DNA of 64,000 nucleotides from Brachypodium distachyon (taxonomy: Eukaryota; Streptophyta; Magnoliopsida; Poales; Poaceae): NCBI RefSeq assembly GCF_000005505.3, contig NC_016134.3, positions 29,463,584 through 29,527,583 of the forward strand. Reading direction: 5' to 3'. The notes below the pieces were generated by a model. It saw only the letters and a list, made by a program, of their open reading frames with translations. It searched no databases and had not been told where the DNA came from. Shown piece by piece: positions 22,347-35,635 of the stretch. Every line of letters begins with the position of its first letter. Positions within the stretch are counted from its first letter, which is position 1. The position numbers were made by a program, and so were the translations under genes.

Positions 22347-24050
22347 CCTTTTAGTTGCGAGAAACAAATCGAGTTAATTATAGCCCTATCTTTGTAGCAT
22401 TGTAGCACAAACCTGCCTATCGATGCATTGTGACTGCCGTGATAAATTAATTTTGTATGCAACAAGGAAAACTAAAGGGTGGTAGATATAGGTCCTTCTA
22501 GAGATTTATTGTAATGCTATCCGCTTTTATAAAACTAAAGCCTGCCCTTTGCTCAGCAGTGCTTCCTTTGTTTTTCCTGCATAGTTCTACACCTAAAAGT
22601 GGCAATAATTCCTTTCCTCAAGTGGCATATTCTTTCATGGTCATGTACTCATGTCACAGGGAGGACATGTTTGCGAGAGGCTCTGTGGTCTATGGTTTGC
22701 CATATAATTGAGCAATAGTCCGTGATGATGTGGGCTTTTTTTAAGGAAACTGTGGGAAACCCCAGGTGGTAGTATTATACATCCAGTCCCCCAACCTTAC
22801 TTCCTGATGATGTGGGATTACAGGCAGCCGAGCTAAATTTGCTTGTAGTTTTGGGACCTGCTATTTCCGGTTTCTTTAGCTTACAAAGTAAAACCTAATT
22901 AAACATTTTCTTCCCACTTAAGGAAAAAGCAGATCACCTCTTACTTCCCGTAAATAAAGCAGAGCACCTCTTCCACCGACGCGTCCCCTCCACGCAGCTT
23001 TCCCCCCTCCATGCAATGATGCAGGTTGTCCCCTCCTCATAGTTGTCGATCTACCTTCTACACTCAACACTCAACGGCACAAATATTTTCAGGATCAAAA
23101 CTACAAGAGAAACCAAGTTAAGAGCGACTAGAAAAACAAGTGTGCTTCGTTCATCCCTTCGCCATGGATGTACCAGAGCCTGCGACCAAGCACACGGCTG
23201 AAGTTGTGTTTCAGATTTCTGAAGTCCTGAATGCCGATCTGGGAGAGCACTTTGGATCAGAAAAAGAATTTGTGGATTTTTTATACAAGAAATAATCGAA
23301 TAGTGAATAGTATCTGTAATGTAATGATTCACATGACCTTTTTTCAATAAACAGGATAGCTACACTCTTAATATGCATCTCTGGCTGGGCATGGTAATGC
23401 AAATCCTGCGTCCCATCCTTGTTATTGGTAGCAAGTTGGGATAATTATGAGGGGCAAAATGGCTTTCCAGAACAAGTGAATAATTAAGAACTCGATTTTG
23501 TTACTCCTCCATGTCGATCGATTGACCAGCGAATGTGGATGGTTCCATAGCAAGTTAAACGTGAGATGAGTGGCCAAGTTTGGTGAGGTGCATTCTAACA
23601 ATATGGATGCTAAAATCTGTCTTTGCTTCATCTCAATTAACTGTAAAATGGTTCGGTGGGACTTGGGAGGAGGCTGCTTATAAAATGACTTTGGTCTCAA
23701 AGATGTGAAGTTTGATTCCACTAACATTTAAATTAATTAACCCCTGCACTTTCCGGATGGAGAGTTGGTGGCCAGACCATTCTGAATTTAAGAGATTCTG
23801 ATGACCTGAGTTCCAATCCAGCTTAAAGGGAAAAATTGCTTTCTGTAAAGCTAGGGCAAAAAGCCTTATTTCTAAAATAAAAGCAGCCTAGAATGTGGAA
23901 CATTTCGAAACACAAAAGGTCAAAAGCTAGCATGCCTTTGCTTAATTTTTTCAAGTCACTGACTCACTGAGGCATGAATCAAGATGCACAAAATTCGCTA
24001 AACTGGTCTTATTTTACTACTTCAAAAAGGTCCCGGATTAGGAGCGGTAG
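22347..24050. other. Intergenic B-C spacer, paralogous to the D-E spacer
   Basis: Aligns in part with 34260-35270 (for example aatgctatccgcttttataa at 22512 and 34380). A further piece at 23680-23830 resembles 28830-28990. No coding signal. Confidence 0.5.
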
Positions 24051-24055
24051 ACGCC

Positions 24056-24063
24056 TATAAATC
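24056..24063 (+). promoter_or_regulatory. Putative TATA box of RLK-C
   Basis: Tataaatc is preceded by ggagcggtagacgcc, conserved upstream of E (ggagcggaagacgtc, TATA at 35273). A leader exon then ends at 24217 (atataag|gtacgt), and an intron runs to just before ATG 24488. Confidence 0.5.
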
Positions 24064-24487
24064 AGGTCCTGTAAATCAAGGATGGAGCAGTTCTCAGTCT
24101 GGTAATTAAGCAGCAAGAAGTTTTTGCTATCAATTGATTGATCCCCAATCAGGGAAAGCAAAAGAGTTTCGATTATAATCAAGGTCAAGAAACTCAAGTA
24201 GCAGAGAACCATATAAGGTACGTCTTTCGACATATGAATATGTGATTATCTACCAATATTTGTGTAATTCTGAACCTTCACTGTTCTTTGGGAAATTTCA
24301 GTTGCACGCATGCAAGTACATAAGGCCGATCAGAACTATTTGTGTCCCAGCTGCTTCAAGAACATAGATGAATCTTAGCTAACATTAACAATATATTCCC
24401 TTCTTTATGTCTGATATTTGATATTTCCCTTTTTTAATCCAATTTTTTCTTCGTTTTGCCCATGCATAATAAATAAAGGAGACAAGC

Positions 24488-27400
24488 ATGAAGGTTGATA
24501 CAACAATCAATTTGCTTGTCATGGTGCTGATGGCTGCCCGTGCATATGGTATCACCTGCAGCTCCTTGTTTGGAAATGAGACAGACATGTTGTCACTGCT
24601 TGAATTCAAGAACGCAATCAGTGCCGATCCACAACAAGCCTTGATGTCATGGAATGAAAGTACCCACATCTGTAATTGGGAAGGTGTTCGTTGCAGGATG
24701 AAGAATCCACATCGGGTCACTACTCTTGACCTTGAGCACCAAGGTTTGGTAGGGCAAATCTCCCCTTCACTTGCCAACCTAACATTCCTGAAAACGCTGA
24801 TCCTGTTGGATAACAGCTTCACCGATCCCCCCTTCCCTTGGTCGTCTGCGTCGCCTACGATATCTCTTCCTTAGTAACAACACATTGCAAGGAAGGATAC
24901 CTAGTTTCTCAAACTGTTCCAGTCTCAAGGTTCTTTTGCTGAATGGCAATCATTTAGCTAGGGAAATTCCTATAGGTTGGCCTTCTAAACTTGAAGATAT
25001 GAATCTTTCAGCTAATAATCTTACCGGAATACTACCTGCTTCTCTTGCTAATCTCACAATGCTGAATGATTTTAGATGTTTATTCAATAATATCGAGGGT
25101 GTCATACCGAATGAGTTTGCGAAGTTCCGCAGGCTGCACATCTTCTAAGTTGGAATCAATAGGTTTTCAGGGAGGTTTCCACAAGCCATGTTGAATCTTT
25201 CTACGCTTGTTGATCTTAGCCTTACACAGAATAGTTTCACCGGAGAGGTATCGTCCGACATTGGTAACTATCTACCTAAGCTCCAAAGACTCTTTTTAGC
25301 TAGTAACTTCTTTCAATGGCATATCCCCCCTTCATTGGTAAATGCTTCCAAGCTATCCTAGATTGACATATCAAGAAATAATTTTACCGGGGTGGTGCCA
25401 GACTCTATTGGCAAACTAAGCAAACTTTATTGGTTAAATCTAGAGCTCAATAAACTTGAAGCACATGAGAATCAAGATTGGGAGTTTATGCACAGCTTAG
25501 CCAGCTGTAGTCACCTACGAGTTTTCTCGTTAAATGGAAATGTTTTCAAAGGTCATGTACCATCTTCATTAGGTAACCTTTCTGTTAAGCTTGAAACATT
25601 GAACTTGGGAGCCAATAAATTATCATGGAGTTTTCCTTCTGGCATCGAAAATTTTCTCAACCTAATTCACTTGACATTGGGAATTAACCAACTTACTGGA
25701 GTGGTTCCTGGCTGGATTGGGAGTCTAAAGAAGTTACAATCAATAGATCTAAGTGACAATAACTTTACAGGGTTTATTCCAACATCACTTTCAAATTTGT
25801 CTTTGCTAGGGAATCTCTACCTATCCTATAATAACTCCGATGGTCCCATACCCCCAAGCTTGGAAAACCTCCAAATGCTTCAAGCATTTTATGCCTCCAA
25901 CAATAATCTTCATGGTAGAATACCAAAGGAGATCTTCATAATACAAACAATAATTGCAATTGACTTATCTTTCAACAGCCTCGATCGAGTTCCTGTTGAC
26001 TTTGGCAATGCCAGATAGCTCTTATATTTGTCACTTTAATCAAATAAACTATCTGTAGATATTCCAAACACTCTTGGAAATGTTGAAAGCTAGCAGTACA
26101 TCATGTTGGATTCAAACATTTTCGGTGGAAGTATCCTACATCATTAGTGAATATACGAGGGCTAAAATTTCTTAAACTTTTATAATAATAACTTAAGTGG
26201 GTCAATACCAATGTCTCTTGGCAACCTACAACTTCTTGAGCAACTAGATTTGTCATCAACCATCTTGAGGGAGAGGTCCCAACAAATGGAATCTTCAAGA
26301 ATGTAACTGCTATGTGGCTTGGGGAAAATCAAGGGCTTTGTGGTGGGATTTTGGAGTTACACTTGCAGGCATGTTCTATCATGCATTCAGATTCAACAAA
26401 GCACAAGCTGTTTGTTGTGCTCAAAGTGGTAATCCCAATGGTCTTCATGGTATCACTTGCAATGGTCATACTTATATTATTGTCGAGAGGGAAAAAGAAG
26501 ACAAAATCTATGTTTTTGCCATCATTTCATAGAGAATTTCCCAAAGTTTCTTTCCTTGATATAGTTAGAGCAACGGAGGGGTTCTCACCGTCCAACATAA
26601 TTGGAAGAGGAAGATACGGATCTGTGTATGAAGGAAAACTATTTCAAGATGGAAATTTTGTTGCCATAAAAGTTTTCAACATGGAGACGAGGGGATCAAC
26701 AAAAAGCTTCATTACAGAATGTAATGCCTTGAGGGGTGCGCGGCACCGTAATCTAGTTTCTATACTAACGGCATGCTCAAGCATTGATTCTAGTGGGAAT
26801 GATGTCAAAGCTCTAGTGTATAAGCTCATGCCTCGAGGAGACTTACATAGGGTACTATACTCAACTCAAGTCTACAAAGAGTCTTCAGGTCTGATACATA
26901 TGACAGTGCCTCAACGGCTGAGTATTGTTGTGGATGTCGCAGATGCATTGGAGTACCTACACCATAACAACCAAGGAACTATTGTTCATTGTGATATGAA
27001 ACCAAAAAACATTCTTTTGGATGAAAATATGACCGCTCATGTTGGAGACTTTGGTCTTGCAAGGTTCAAAGTGGACTCCGCGGTATCACCTTCTGATGAC
27101 TTATACTCGACTTCTTCGGTCGCAATAAATGGAACGATTGGATATATTGCTCCAGGTATGTCTAACACTGGGATTAAATTACTCTTGGCATGTGAAATAC
27201 AGAGTGTGCAACAGGTGGTCATGTTTCGATTGCTAGCGATGTCTATAGCTTCGGAATTGTTATACTTGAAATATTCTTAAGGAAGAGTCCAACCGATGGT
27301 ATGTACAGAGATGGACTGGACATTGCAAAATTCGTTGAAATGAATTTTCCTGGAAGGATATCACAAATTGTTGAACCTGAATTACTCCAAGATCAACCTG

Positions 27401-27618
27401 AGTTTCCTAAACAAACTCCAGTGGTCACAAAGAGAAATAACCTAGACTGTTTAATTTCAGTGCTAAGCATTGGACTTTGCTGCACTAAACTGTCGCAGAA
27501 CGAACGCCCCAACATGCAGGAAGTGGCTGCAAGTCTGCACGGAATTAAGGAGGCATATCTCAGAGGGAACCAAGGTATAAGAAACACAAACTCCTGTTGC
27601 TGCTGTAATTGTACATGA
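24488..27618 (+). pseudogene. RLK-C: LRR receptor kinase pseudogene, near-identical to RLK-A
   Basis: From 24991 this matches RLK-A (offset 24990, later 24989) with very few differences, many of them disabling. Lesions: a few-nt deletion near 24828 (frameshift), TAA at 25146-25148, TAG at 25359-25361, TAG at 26016-26018, TAA at 26037-26039, TAG at 26091-26093, a 1-bp deletion near 26135, a 1-bp insertion near 26175 and a 1-bp deletion near 26255. From 26312 the membrane segment and kinase are open and conserved (HCD, DFG), with the same 47-nt intron (27156-27202) and second exon to 27618. The signal peptide and LRR N-cap are present at 24488-24830. A product could only be a soluble N-terminal stub. 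Confidence 0.9.
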
Positions 27619-27741
27619 AGAGCGTACGTATTGATTAGTGCTGATGCTTATTCTGCAGATTGAAGAGAGTCGCCGTTCAAGAAAGAGTTCCCTCCCTCCC
27701 GGATGATGGACACCCATATTGTTTGGGGTGACAACGGTCAT

Positions 27742-29860
27742 GTTCTGCGATAGTTCTTCTTTCGCCTGTTTTTTCTTCTTCCTTTTTGTGGAAGAAATGG
27801 GCTGTCTCCTATTTTCTACTAGTGCCTTCGGTGATGGCTTCTTAAATTCACGGAATATGTCTTCTTGATATTTCTTTCAAAATTGGTTGACTGTACGAAC
27901 AGTCGATGGATCCATCTAATGTAACCTGTTTTTATCACTAGTTTTGGTGAATGCATAACCTCTTCTAATGTGTTTTGCACTTCTTAATACTCCCTTAGTT
28001 CCTTTTTATAAGACATTATATTTTTGTCCTAAAGTCAAACTTTTTAAAGCCCGACTAAGTTTACTGGGAGGCAAAAGGGATTTCCAACTTCTTAATACTC
28101 CCTTAGTTCCCTTAGTTCCTTTTTATAACACATATCGGGAGGCAAAAGGGATTTCCACCTTCAACTCTTCCTATGCGGGCCGCAACTGGGTACATACAGC
28201 AGGTTTCGCTAGAAAAAAGAAAAGAAAAAAGATGTAAGTAGAAAGTAGGACACGATCCTCTAGTGTTGTATATCTAAGTAAAAACAACCCACTACTAGAA
28301 TTTTTTAGACATGCAAGCATGCCACGTCATCATATATTGCAACAATCATGTTGGTCGAACAAAAAGAGAACAGAGAGGAGAAAATTCGTGAGGCAGTGCG
28401 TCACCAAAACCCTGCAAATGCAGGGAGAGTATCTATTCGGTCTAAAAATAGATGACGTTTTTCTTTTCGACTCTGCAGAGCTTCAAAATGATTAGTCCTA
28501 ACTAAAAAATCATGAACAATGCAATTTGTGTGAAACTACTTTTTTGACATATGGATGTACTTAAAAAAATCCCGAAAAGTTCTTTCTTAATCTGTGGTTA
28601 GAAAATAGTGTAGGGAGATTTTGACCTACACATAAACCATCTATCATAATTATTTCTACCGCAGTGACATCTAATTTTCACCCACCACTACTGGAGACTT
28701 GGCCGGGCCGGCGATGGAGATGGAGAAGAAGAAGATAAGGTGTGATGCATTAATTTATCTTCTTCTAAACCATCTCCCAGAGGGAGGTGATCGATTCTAA
28801 CCTATGACTTCTTAAAAAGAATAAAGTTGGTCTCAAATATAAAAGGGGTGATGCCACTAACGTCTCAAAGGTCAAAGTTTGACTCCACTAACTATTAAAG
28901 CAACGCCTCCTTGCATTTTCAATGGAGATCGACCAAACCATCAATCCGTCATGAATGTACGAGATTCCCATGACCGGAGTTCCGAACCAGCCTAGAAAGA
29001 GGAGCTAAAAAGCATCCGGTTGAGGAAACATAGCCTAATTAAGGCCCTGCTTTGACTGTACTCAGAGGATTGGTATAGTTCAATTTTGAAGGATTGGTAC
29101 AGTTCAATTTTGAAGGGAGCTGAACTAAATATCATCAGTCCCTCATAAAAAATACAACTTTCCAAGTGGGACCGAGAGGAGAATTCTACAATATCATGGG
29201 ATATTTCAAAAAGATAATCGAACTGTTGGCAAAATCATTTAGTCCTTTAAGTCTCTCTTTGTTTCATGTATCTTTGTCCCTCAGTCTTCCGAAACCGGGC
29301 AACTTGGGTCCCTCACACATCTTGAAGTGGTTTCGTCAATGATGGTTGTTTTTATTGCTGGTTGTCTCGTCAGTTTTTTCCTCCTTTATTGCTTTTATTT
29401 ATTATTATGGCACCAGATGACCGGAAGCAAAAGAAACTCTGCCCAAGCACCCGATGCATGCCATCTGGAAGAAAAAAAAACGGTTTTTTTTCCTCTCTAA
29501 GCACTGATGCACCAAGCAAACAGCTGATCCTAGGCAGCTTCGAGGGAAGCTCCAGTCCAGCCATGCGCACATTGCCCTTGTAGTTGTAGTCTTGTACCAG
29601 GTGCTCTGCCCGTGCTCTGGAGACGAGACCGAGAATTGCCTGCTCTTCTTGGTACATTCATTGAATGGTGACTCAGAAAGTCAGAATCATGCAAGTGGCC
29701 TGTACTATGTATGTACGCACGTATCTCAGCATCTCCAAGATGGATTAGCTTGACTGGCGGCTTGGCTTGCAATTGGCATTATCTTTACACACCCATCATG
29801 ACCGCGTGCAGCATTATTATCTGAAAAACAATTAAGTAACCACTGCTGCAGGAGCCGCCG
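27742..29860. other. C-D spacer: MITE remnant, local duplication, RLK upstream repeat
   Basis: Contains the same truncated MITE as behind RLK-A (27986-28060). A local duplication follows, with gggaggcaaaagggatttcc at about 28068 and 28138. From about 29490 there is sequence paralogous to 18240 onward. No gene is supported. Confidence 0.5.
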
Positions 29861-29868
29861 GAGCGACC

Positions 29869-29876
29869 TATAAATC
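29869..29876 (+). promoter_or_regulatory. Putative TATA box of RLK-D
   Basis: Ctataaat is conserved with RLK-B. The leader exon would end at 29992 (gagct|gtaagc), with acceptor atatag at 30672, nine bases before ATG 30682. Confidence 0.55.
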
Positions 29877-30681
29877 GAGGAAACGTTTGGGTCTCTGGTA
29901 AACAGCAGAACGCTAGTTTCCTCGATCATCCTTTTTGATTGCTCAGCCCTTGATTGATCCGGCTGGCCGGGTATCTCGAGCTGTAAGCATCTCGGTCGTC
30001 TTGTTTATATAGTGTGCTTTTCCATCTCCATTTAATATCTGTGTTTCCGGCTGCAATTTGTGATACTTGGGGAGTTGGGACCTTTCTGATCAGAGTGCAT
30101 CTCATCGTTGTATGAAATATTCTGCATTTTCCTTGAGGATATACAGTCTGAATTTCTTCCGAAGGGCATACAGTCTGAATTTCTTGAGGGGTCCATGTAG
30201 GGCAAAACAGTGCAGGCTTCACATGTCAGTGAGGCCTAGAAAGATAAACTGGATTCCATTTCAAACGCGCGAGGCTATTAATTTTGCTGAAATTTCGCTA
30301 GGCCTCGGAATTTAAACTAATTTGAGCCTGGCCCCCAAAAAGCTTATGTAAACTTGCTATATCCTAGAGTCCAGTATCTTGTTCTTGTTTTATGAATGAG
30401 AACCCAGTAATTAACTTGTGCTGGACAAATCCTGCTATAGTTTTGATAAATTTTGGTGGAATGTCAAACACCCACCAGTAATTGTTTCTGAAATTTCGGT
30501 CATTTTGGTGGGTACCAGTAATTGTTTCAGTAACTGTGCTGGACAACATTTTTCTCTGTAAAGACTAACAATGTAGTTAGTATAAATCTAAATTGCCCTC
30601 CTTTATATCTGTCATTTCCCATTTTTAACCAAATTTTCCTTCTATTTATCCATGGATGATAATTATATATAGGAGGCAATC

Positions 30682-33600
30682 ATGAAGGTAACGCCAATAA
30701 TCAGATTATTTTTCATGGTGCTCATGGCTTCATGTGCAAATATTGTCAACTGCAGCTCCTTGTCTGGAAATGAGACAGACCGGTTGTCACTTATTGAATT
30801 CAAGAAGGCGATCAGTTTCGATCTGCAGCAAGCTTTGATCTCCTGGAATGACAGCATCCCCTTCTGTAATTGGGAAGGCGTTCGTTGCACTATGAAGAAT
30901 CCATGCCGGGTCACTTCTCTTGACCTTACAAACCGAGGTTTAGTTGGACAAATCTCTCCTTCGCTTGGAAACTTATCATTCCTACAAAACCTACACCTGC
31001 CGAAAAATGCATTCGCTGCAGACATCCCTCCTTCCCTTGGTCACCTTCGTCGCCTTCGGTATCTCTACTTGACTAATAACACACTGCAAGGAAGGATACC
31101 AAACTTTGCAAACTGTTCACATCTCAAGGTCCTATGGCTAGATCGCAATAATCTAGTCGGACAAATTCCTACAGAATGGCCTCCTAACCTTCAAGAGCTG
31201 AACCTTGCAAACAATAATCTCAGTGGAACCATCCCTCCTTCTCTAGCCAACATCACCACGCTTGAATCTTTTCACTGCGGGTTAAATAATCTCGTGGGCA
31301 ATGTTCCGAATAGTTTCGCAAAGTTTTCCAGACAAAAGTACTTGTTTGTGAGTGCCAATAGGCTGACAGGTAGATTTCAACAAGCCATCTTAAATATTTC
31401 TACTCTTGTTGATCTCAGTCTTACTGAAAATCAAATAACTGGGGAGTTACCATCTAATCTCGGCAACCATCTACCCAATCTCCAACGTCTCTTTTTAGCC
31501 GCCAACTTATTCCAAGGGTATATCCCCAATTTGTTTATAACTGCTTCGAAGCTAACCCTTCTTGATATGTCAAGAAATAATTTTACAGGGGTGGTGCCAA
31601 GCTCCATTGGCAAACTAACCAAACTGTCTTGGTTAAATCTAGAGTTCAATAAACTCGAAACACATAACAAGCAAGATTGGAAGTTTAGGGACAGCCTAGC
31701 CAACTGCACAGAGCTACAAATATTTTCAATACATGGAAATCGTCTTGAAGGCCATGTACCAGCTTCACTGGGTAACCTTTCTGTTAATCTTCGCAGTTTA
31801 TATCTGGGAGACAATGAACTATCAGGCAATTTTCCTGCTGGGTTAGCCACTCTTCCCAACTTGAACCTTTTAGAATTGCAAAGGAACCATTTTACAGGCA
31901 TGGTGCCCGAATGGATTGGGAATCTCAAGAATTTACAGCAAATACTATTACATGGCAACAAATTTACCGGGTTTATTCCAGAATCAGTTTCAAATTTGTC
32001 TCTATTGGTGCAAATCTTTCTAGACTCTAATAAGTTTGGTGGTCACCTGCCCCCAAGCCTTGGAAACCTCCAAATGCTTCAAACGTTTTCAATTTTCAAC
32101 AACAGCTTTATTGGTGGAGTACCAAAGAAGATCTTTCAAATTCCTACACTATACGACATTGATTTATCTTTCAATAACCTTGTTGGACAACTTCGTACCG
32201 ACATTGGCAATGCCAAGCAACTGGTAAATTTGGCACTTTCGTCAAATAAACTATCTGGAGATGTTCCAAACACTCTAGGTAATTGTGAAAGCTTGGAAAA
32301 TATTCTGTTTGGCTCAAACATTTTCAGCGGAAGTATTCCCATTTCATTAGGCAATATCAGGAGCCTAAAAGTTCTAAACTTTTCAGACAATAACCTATCT
32401 GGGCCAATACCAGCATATCTTGGCAACTTAAAACTTCTTGAGAAACTTGATTTGTCATTCAACCATCTTGAGGGGGAGGTCCCAAAAAATGGAATCTTCA
32501 GCAATGCAACTGCCATAAAGATTGATGCAAATCATAGGCTTTATGGTGGGATACAGGAGCTACACCTACTTGCTTGTTCGGTTATGCGTTCAAATTTATC
32601 GAAGTACAAGCTTTCCTTTGTACTTAAACTTGTAATCCCAGTGGTCAGCATGGTGTCACTTGTCATGGTCATAGTTCTCCAAGTGTTCTGGAGGAGGAAA
32701 CACAAAAAGAGATCTCTTTCTTTGCCATCATATGGTCAAGGATTTCCCAAAGTTTCTTTCATTGATCTAGCCAGAGCAACAGATGGGTTCTCAACAGCTA
32801 AGATGATTGGCAGAGGGAGCTATGGTGCTGTGTATGAAGGAAAACTATTTCCAGATGGAAATTATGTTGCAATAAAAGTCTTCAACCTGGAGACAACAGG
32901 ATCGCAAAAAAGCTTCATTGCGGAATGTAATGCTTTAAGAAGTGTGCGGCACCGTAATTTGGTCCACGTATTAACTGCATGCTCAAGCATTGACTCGAAT
33001 GGGAATGATTTCAAAGCTCTAGTGTATGAGTTCATGCCTCGAGGAGACTTGCATAAACTACTATACTCAATTCAAGATGAAAGCACTTCTGAGTTGAGCC
33101 ATATTACAGTAGCTCAAAGGCTAAGCATTGTTGTGGATGTAGCGGATGCATTGGAGTACCTACACCATAACAGCCAGGAAACAATTGTTCATTGTGACAT
33201 GAAGCCTAGCAACATTCTTTTGGATGACAATTTGACAGCTCATGTTGGAGATTTTGGTCTTGCAAAGTTCAAAGTTGACTCAGTGGTGCCAAATCCTGCT
33301 GACCCATACTCAACTTCTTCCATTGCAATAAGGGGAACGATTGGATATGTTGCTCCAGGTAGTATTGATAGTTCATGTTACATTGTCCTACTCATTGAAT
33401 TGGGAATGACTTCTCCTCATGCTAACAATTGGATTAAATTATTCTTGTGTGTGGACTACAGAGTGTGCAACAGGTGGCCATGTTTCGAGCGCCAGCGATG
33501 TCTACAGCTTTGGAATCGTTCTACTTGAAATATTCTTACGGAAGAGGCCGACAGATGATATGTTTAAAGATGGACTGAACATTGCAAAATTCGTTGAGAT

Positions 33601-33808
33601 GAACTTTCTAGCCAGGATAGCACAGATTATTGACCCTGAATTACTTCAAGATCCCGCAGCCACAAAGGAAAGTTACTGGGAATTTTTAGTCTCAATGCTA
33701 AACATTGGACTTTGCTGCACCAAGTTGTCGCCCAACGAGCGCCCCATGATGCAGGAAGTGGCTCCAAGGTTGCATGGAATTAAGGACTCATATCTCAGAG
33801 GGAACTAA
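30682..33808 (+). CDS. RLK-D: intact LRR-XII receptor-like kinase, 1007 aa
   Basis: Only complete member of the cluster. Exons 30682-33358 and 33462-33808 (103-nt GT-AG intron) give 1007 codons plus stop, the usual size for Xa21-type receptors. Order: signal peptide (about 1-26), LRR N-terminal cap with the paired-cysteine region CNWEGVRC, about 22 LRRs, membrane segment (about 645-668), then kinase: glycine loop GRGSYG (about 709), VAIK lysine (about 731), HCDMKPSN loop (about 837; non-RD), DFG (about 857), and APE across the splice junction. It is predicted to sense an extracellular ligand and signal from the plasma membrane in immunity; the ligand is unknown. A leader intron and a 3'UTR intron (33810-33919) are suggested by conserved splice sites. 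Confidence 0.93.
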
Positions 33809-33919
33809 GGTACACACTAGTTTGGTCTTTGGTGCTGGTTTAAGTGCGGTTACACATTTTATTATTTGAGCTTACTCCTCATTGTAATACTTCTAAATGA
33901 TTGCAATTTTCGCTTGCAG

Positions 33920-35265
33920 CTCCCTAGCATCCGCACAGAACACTTTGTGGATGAGTTTCATTCAGTATGTGGGGATGGTTTAGATTTTAGAAAAACTTAA
34001 GGTGGGAACTATCATCAACTTCAATTGGAACACAGCATTGAGGTGCAGCTAGTGTGCTTGTTGTTAAGGAAATTAAGCTAGTGTCCATTGGATGCACCTG
34101 GTATTGAAAAGGCAGACCTTTTGTTTCCTCAAGATGCCGCGAATGGAAAATAATTCGCAGTGAGTCCGATGCTGCTGCAACCCAGCCATTTTATTTAGAT
34201 GTATTTACTATGTTTTAGACTTCTTGTTGCGAAAAACAAGTCAAGTTATGGCCCTATAGTTTGTAACATTGTAGCACAAACCTACCTATGGATGCGTTGT
34301 GACTGCCGCGATAAATTAATTTTGTATGCAACAAGGAAAACTACTCTTGGAGGATATATGTCCTTCTAGAGATTTATTGTAATGCTATCCGCTTTTATAA
34401 AACTAAAGCCTGCACTTCGGTCAGCAGTGCTTCCTTTTTTTTTTTCCTGCATAGTTCTACACCTAAAATTGGCAATAATTTCTGCTTTCTTCAAGTGGCA
34501 TATTCTTTCATGGTCATGTACTCATGTCACAGGGATGACATGTTTGCTAGAGGCTGTGTGGTCTATGGTTTGCCATCTAATTGAGCAATAATCCGCAATG
34601 ATGTGGGCTTTGTTTTAAAGAAAACTTTAAGGGAAACCCCGACAGTATAATTAAGAACCTAAATTCACATCTATGAGGACTTCAACCCAGGTGGTGGGAT
34701 TGTTCATCCACTCCCACTCCACGTCCCGAGCAGCTGCAGCGGGACCTGCTCAAGAACAAGCTGGCCCAGATACTCTGATGCGGCTGGTCAACCTTCTTTC
34801 GTGTAGTTTGAGCTTGGCATTTGTTTCCCTGTAATTTCGGTTTAACTTTCACGTTGTTTGTTCAGCTAAACAGACCTTTTATTTTAAGAAACACTCTGGT
34901 TTCTTATATAATAAAAGCCTCCTGTTGATCTAAAATAAAAAAATTCCTAAAACAAAACAGCCTAAACGGAAATTTCGTAGGACACTTCATAACACATAAC
35001 CTGCCTTGCATTTTCTTATTAATTTCAAGCCAGTAAGGTGCGAATCTAGGTGCACAAAATCTCACTCAGTTTTTTTTGTACGATTATTTATTGCCAAGAA
35101 TGTCGATACGGGATCAACCCACAAGATTACAAGTAAAAAGACAGAAAAAGGAGAACGACAGGGGAGGGAGAGGAGCTCGATTTTAAACTGGTCCTATTTT
35201 AGTCCTTAGAAAAGGTTCCCCCGTTTGAAAACCATACAAAAGCATGTAGGCCGATTCGGAGCGGA
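33920..35265. other. D 3'UTR and D-E spacer
   Basis: The 3'UTR (to about 34250) is the single-copy counterpart of the unit repeated in B (gatgcacctggtatt..gcagac). The rest aligns with the B-C spacer in patches. No coding signal. Confidence 0.5.
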
Positions 35266-35272
35266 AGACGTC

Positions 35273-35280
35273 TATAAAAA
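35273..35280 (+). promoter_or_regulatory. Putative TATA box of RLK-E
   Basis: Tataaaaa precedes a leader exon ending at 35420 (atataag|gtatgt), with a 206-nt intron to acceptor 35625-35626 just before ATG 35636. The arrangement is conserved with C. Confidence 0.55.
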
Positions 35281-35635
35281 AGGGGATGGAGCAGTCCCCT
35301 CTCCGGCAATTAAGTAGCAAAGCAGTTTTGGCTATTAGTTGGTCAATCTCCAATCAGGGAACGCAAAAGTTTTGAGTATAATCAAGACCAACAAGCTCAA
35401 GTAGCAGAGAACCATATAAGGTATGTACTTTCAACTTATGAATATGTGATTATCTACCAATATTTCATATTTGTCTGAACCTTCACAGCCTCTTTGAAAA
35501 GTTTCAATTCCATGCAACTATTGTGTTCCAGCTGCTTCCAGAACATAGATAAACCTAGCTAACATTATTTTCCGTTCTTTGCGTCTGATATTTCCCTTCT
35601 TTTTTATCCATGCATAACAAATATAGGAGGCAAGC

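Noticed and set aside
26312..27280. Separate kinase gene within RLK-C
   Set aside because: It is simply the undamaged half of the pseudogene. No promoter is visible upstream and its ATG is internal.
28289..28300. CACTA terminus (cactactagaa)
   Set aside because: No matching inverted end with a 3-bp duplication nearby. A short match can arise by chance.
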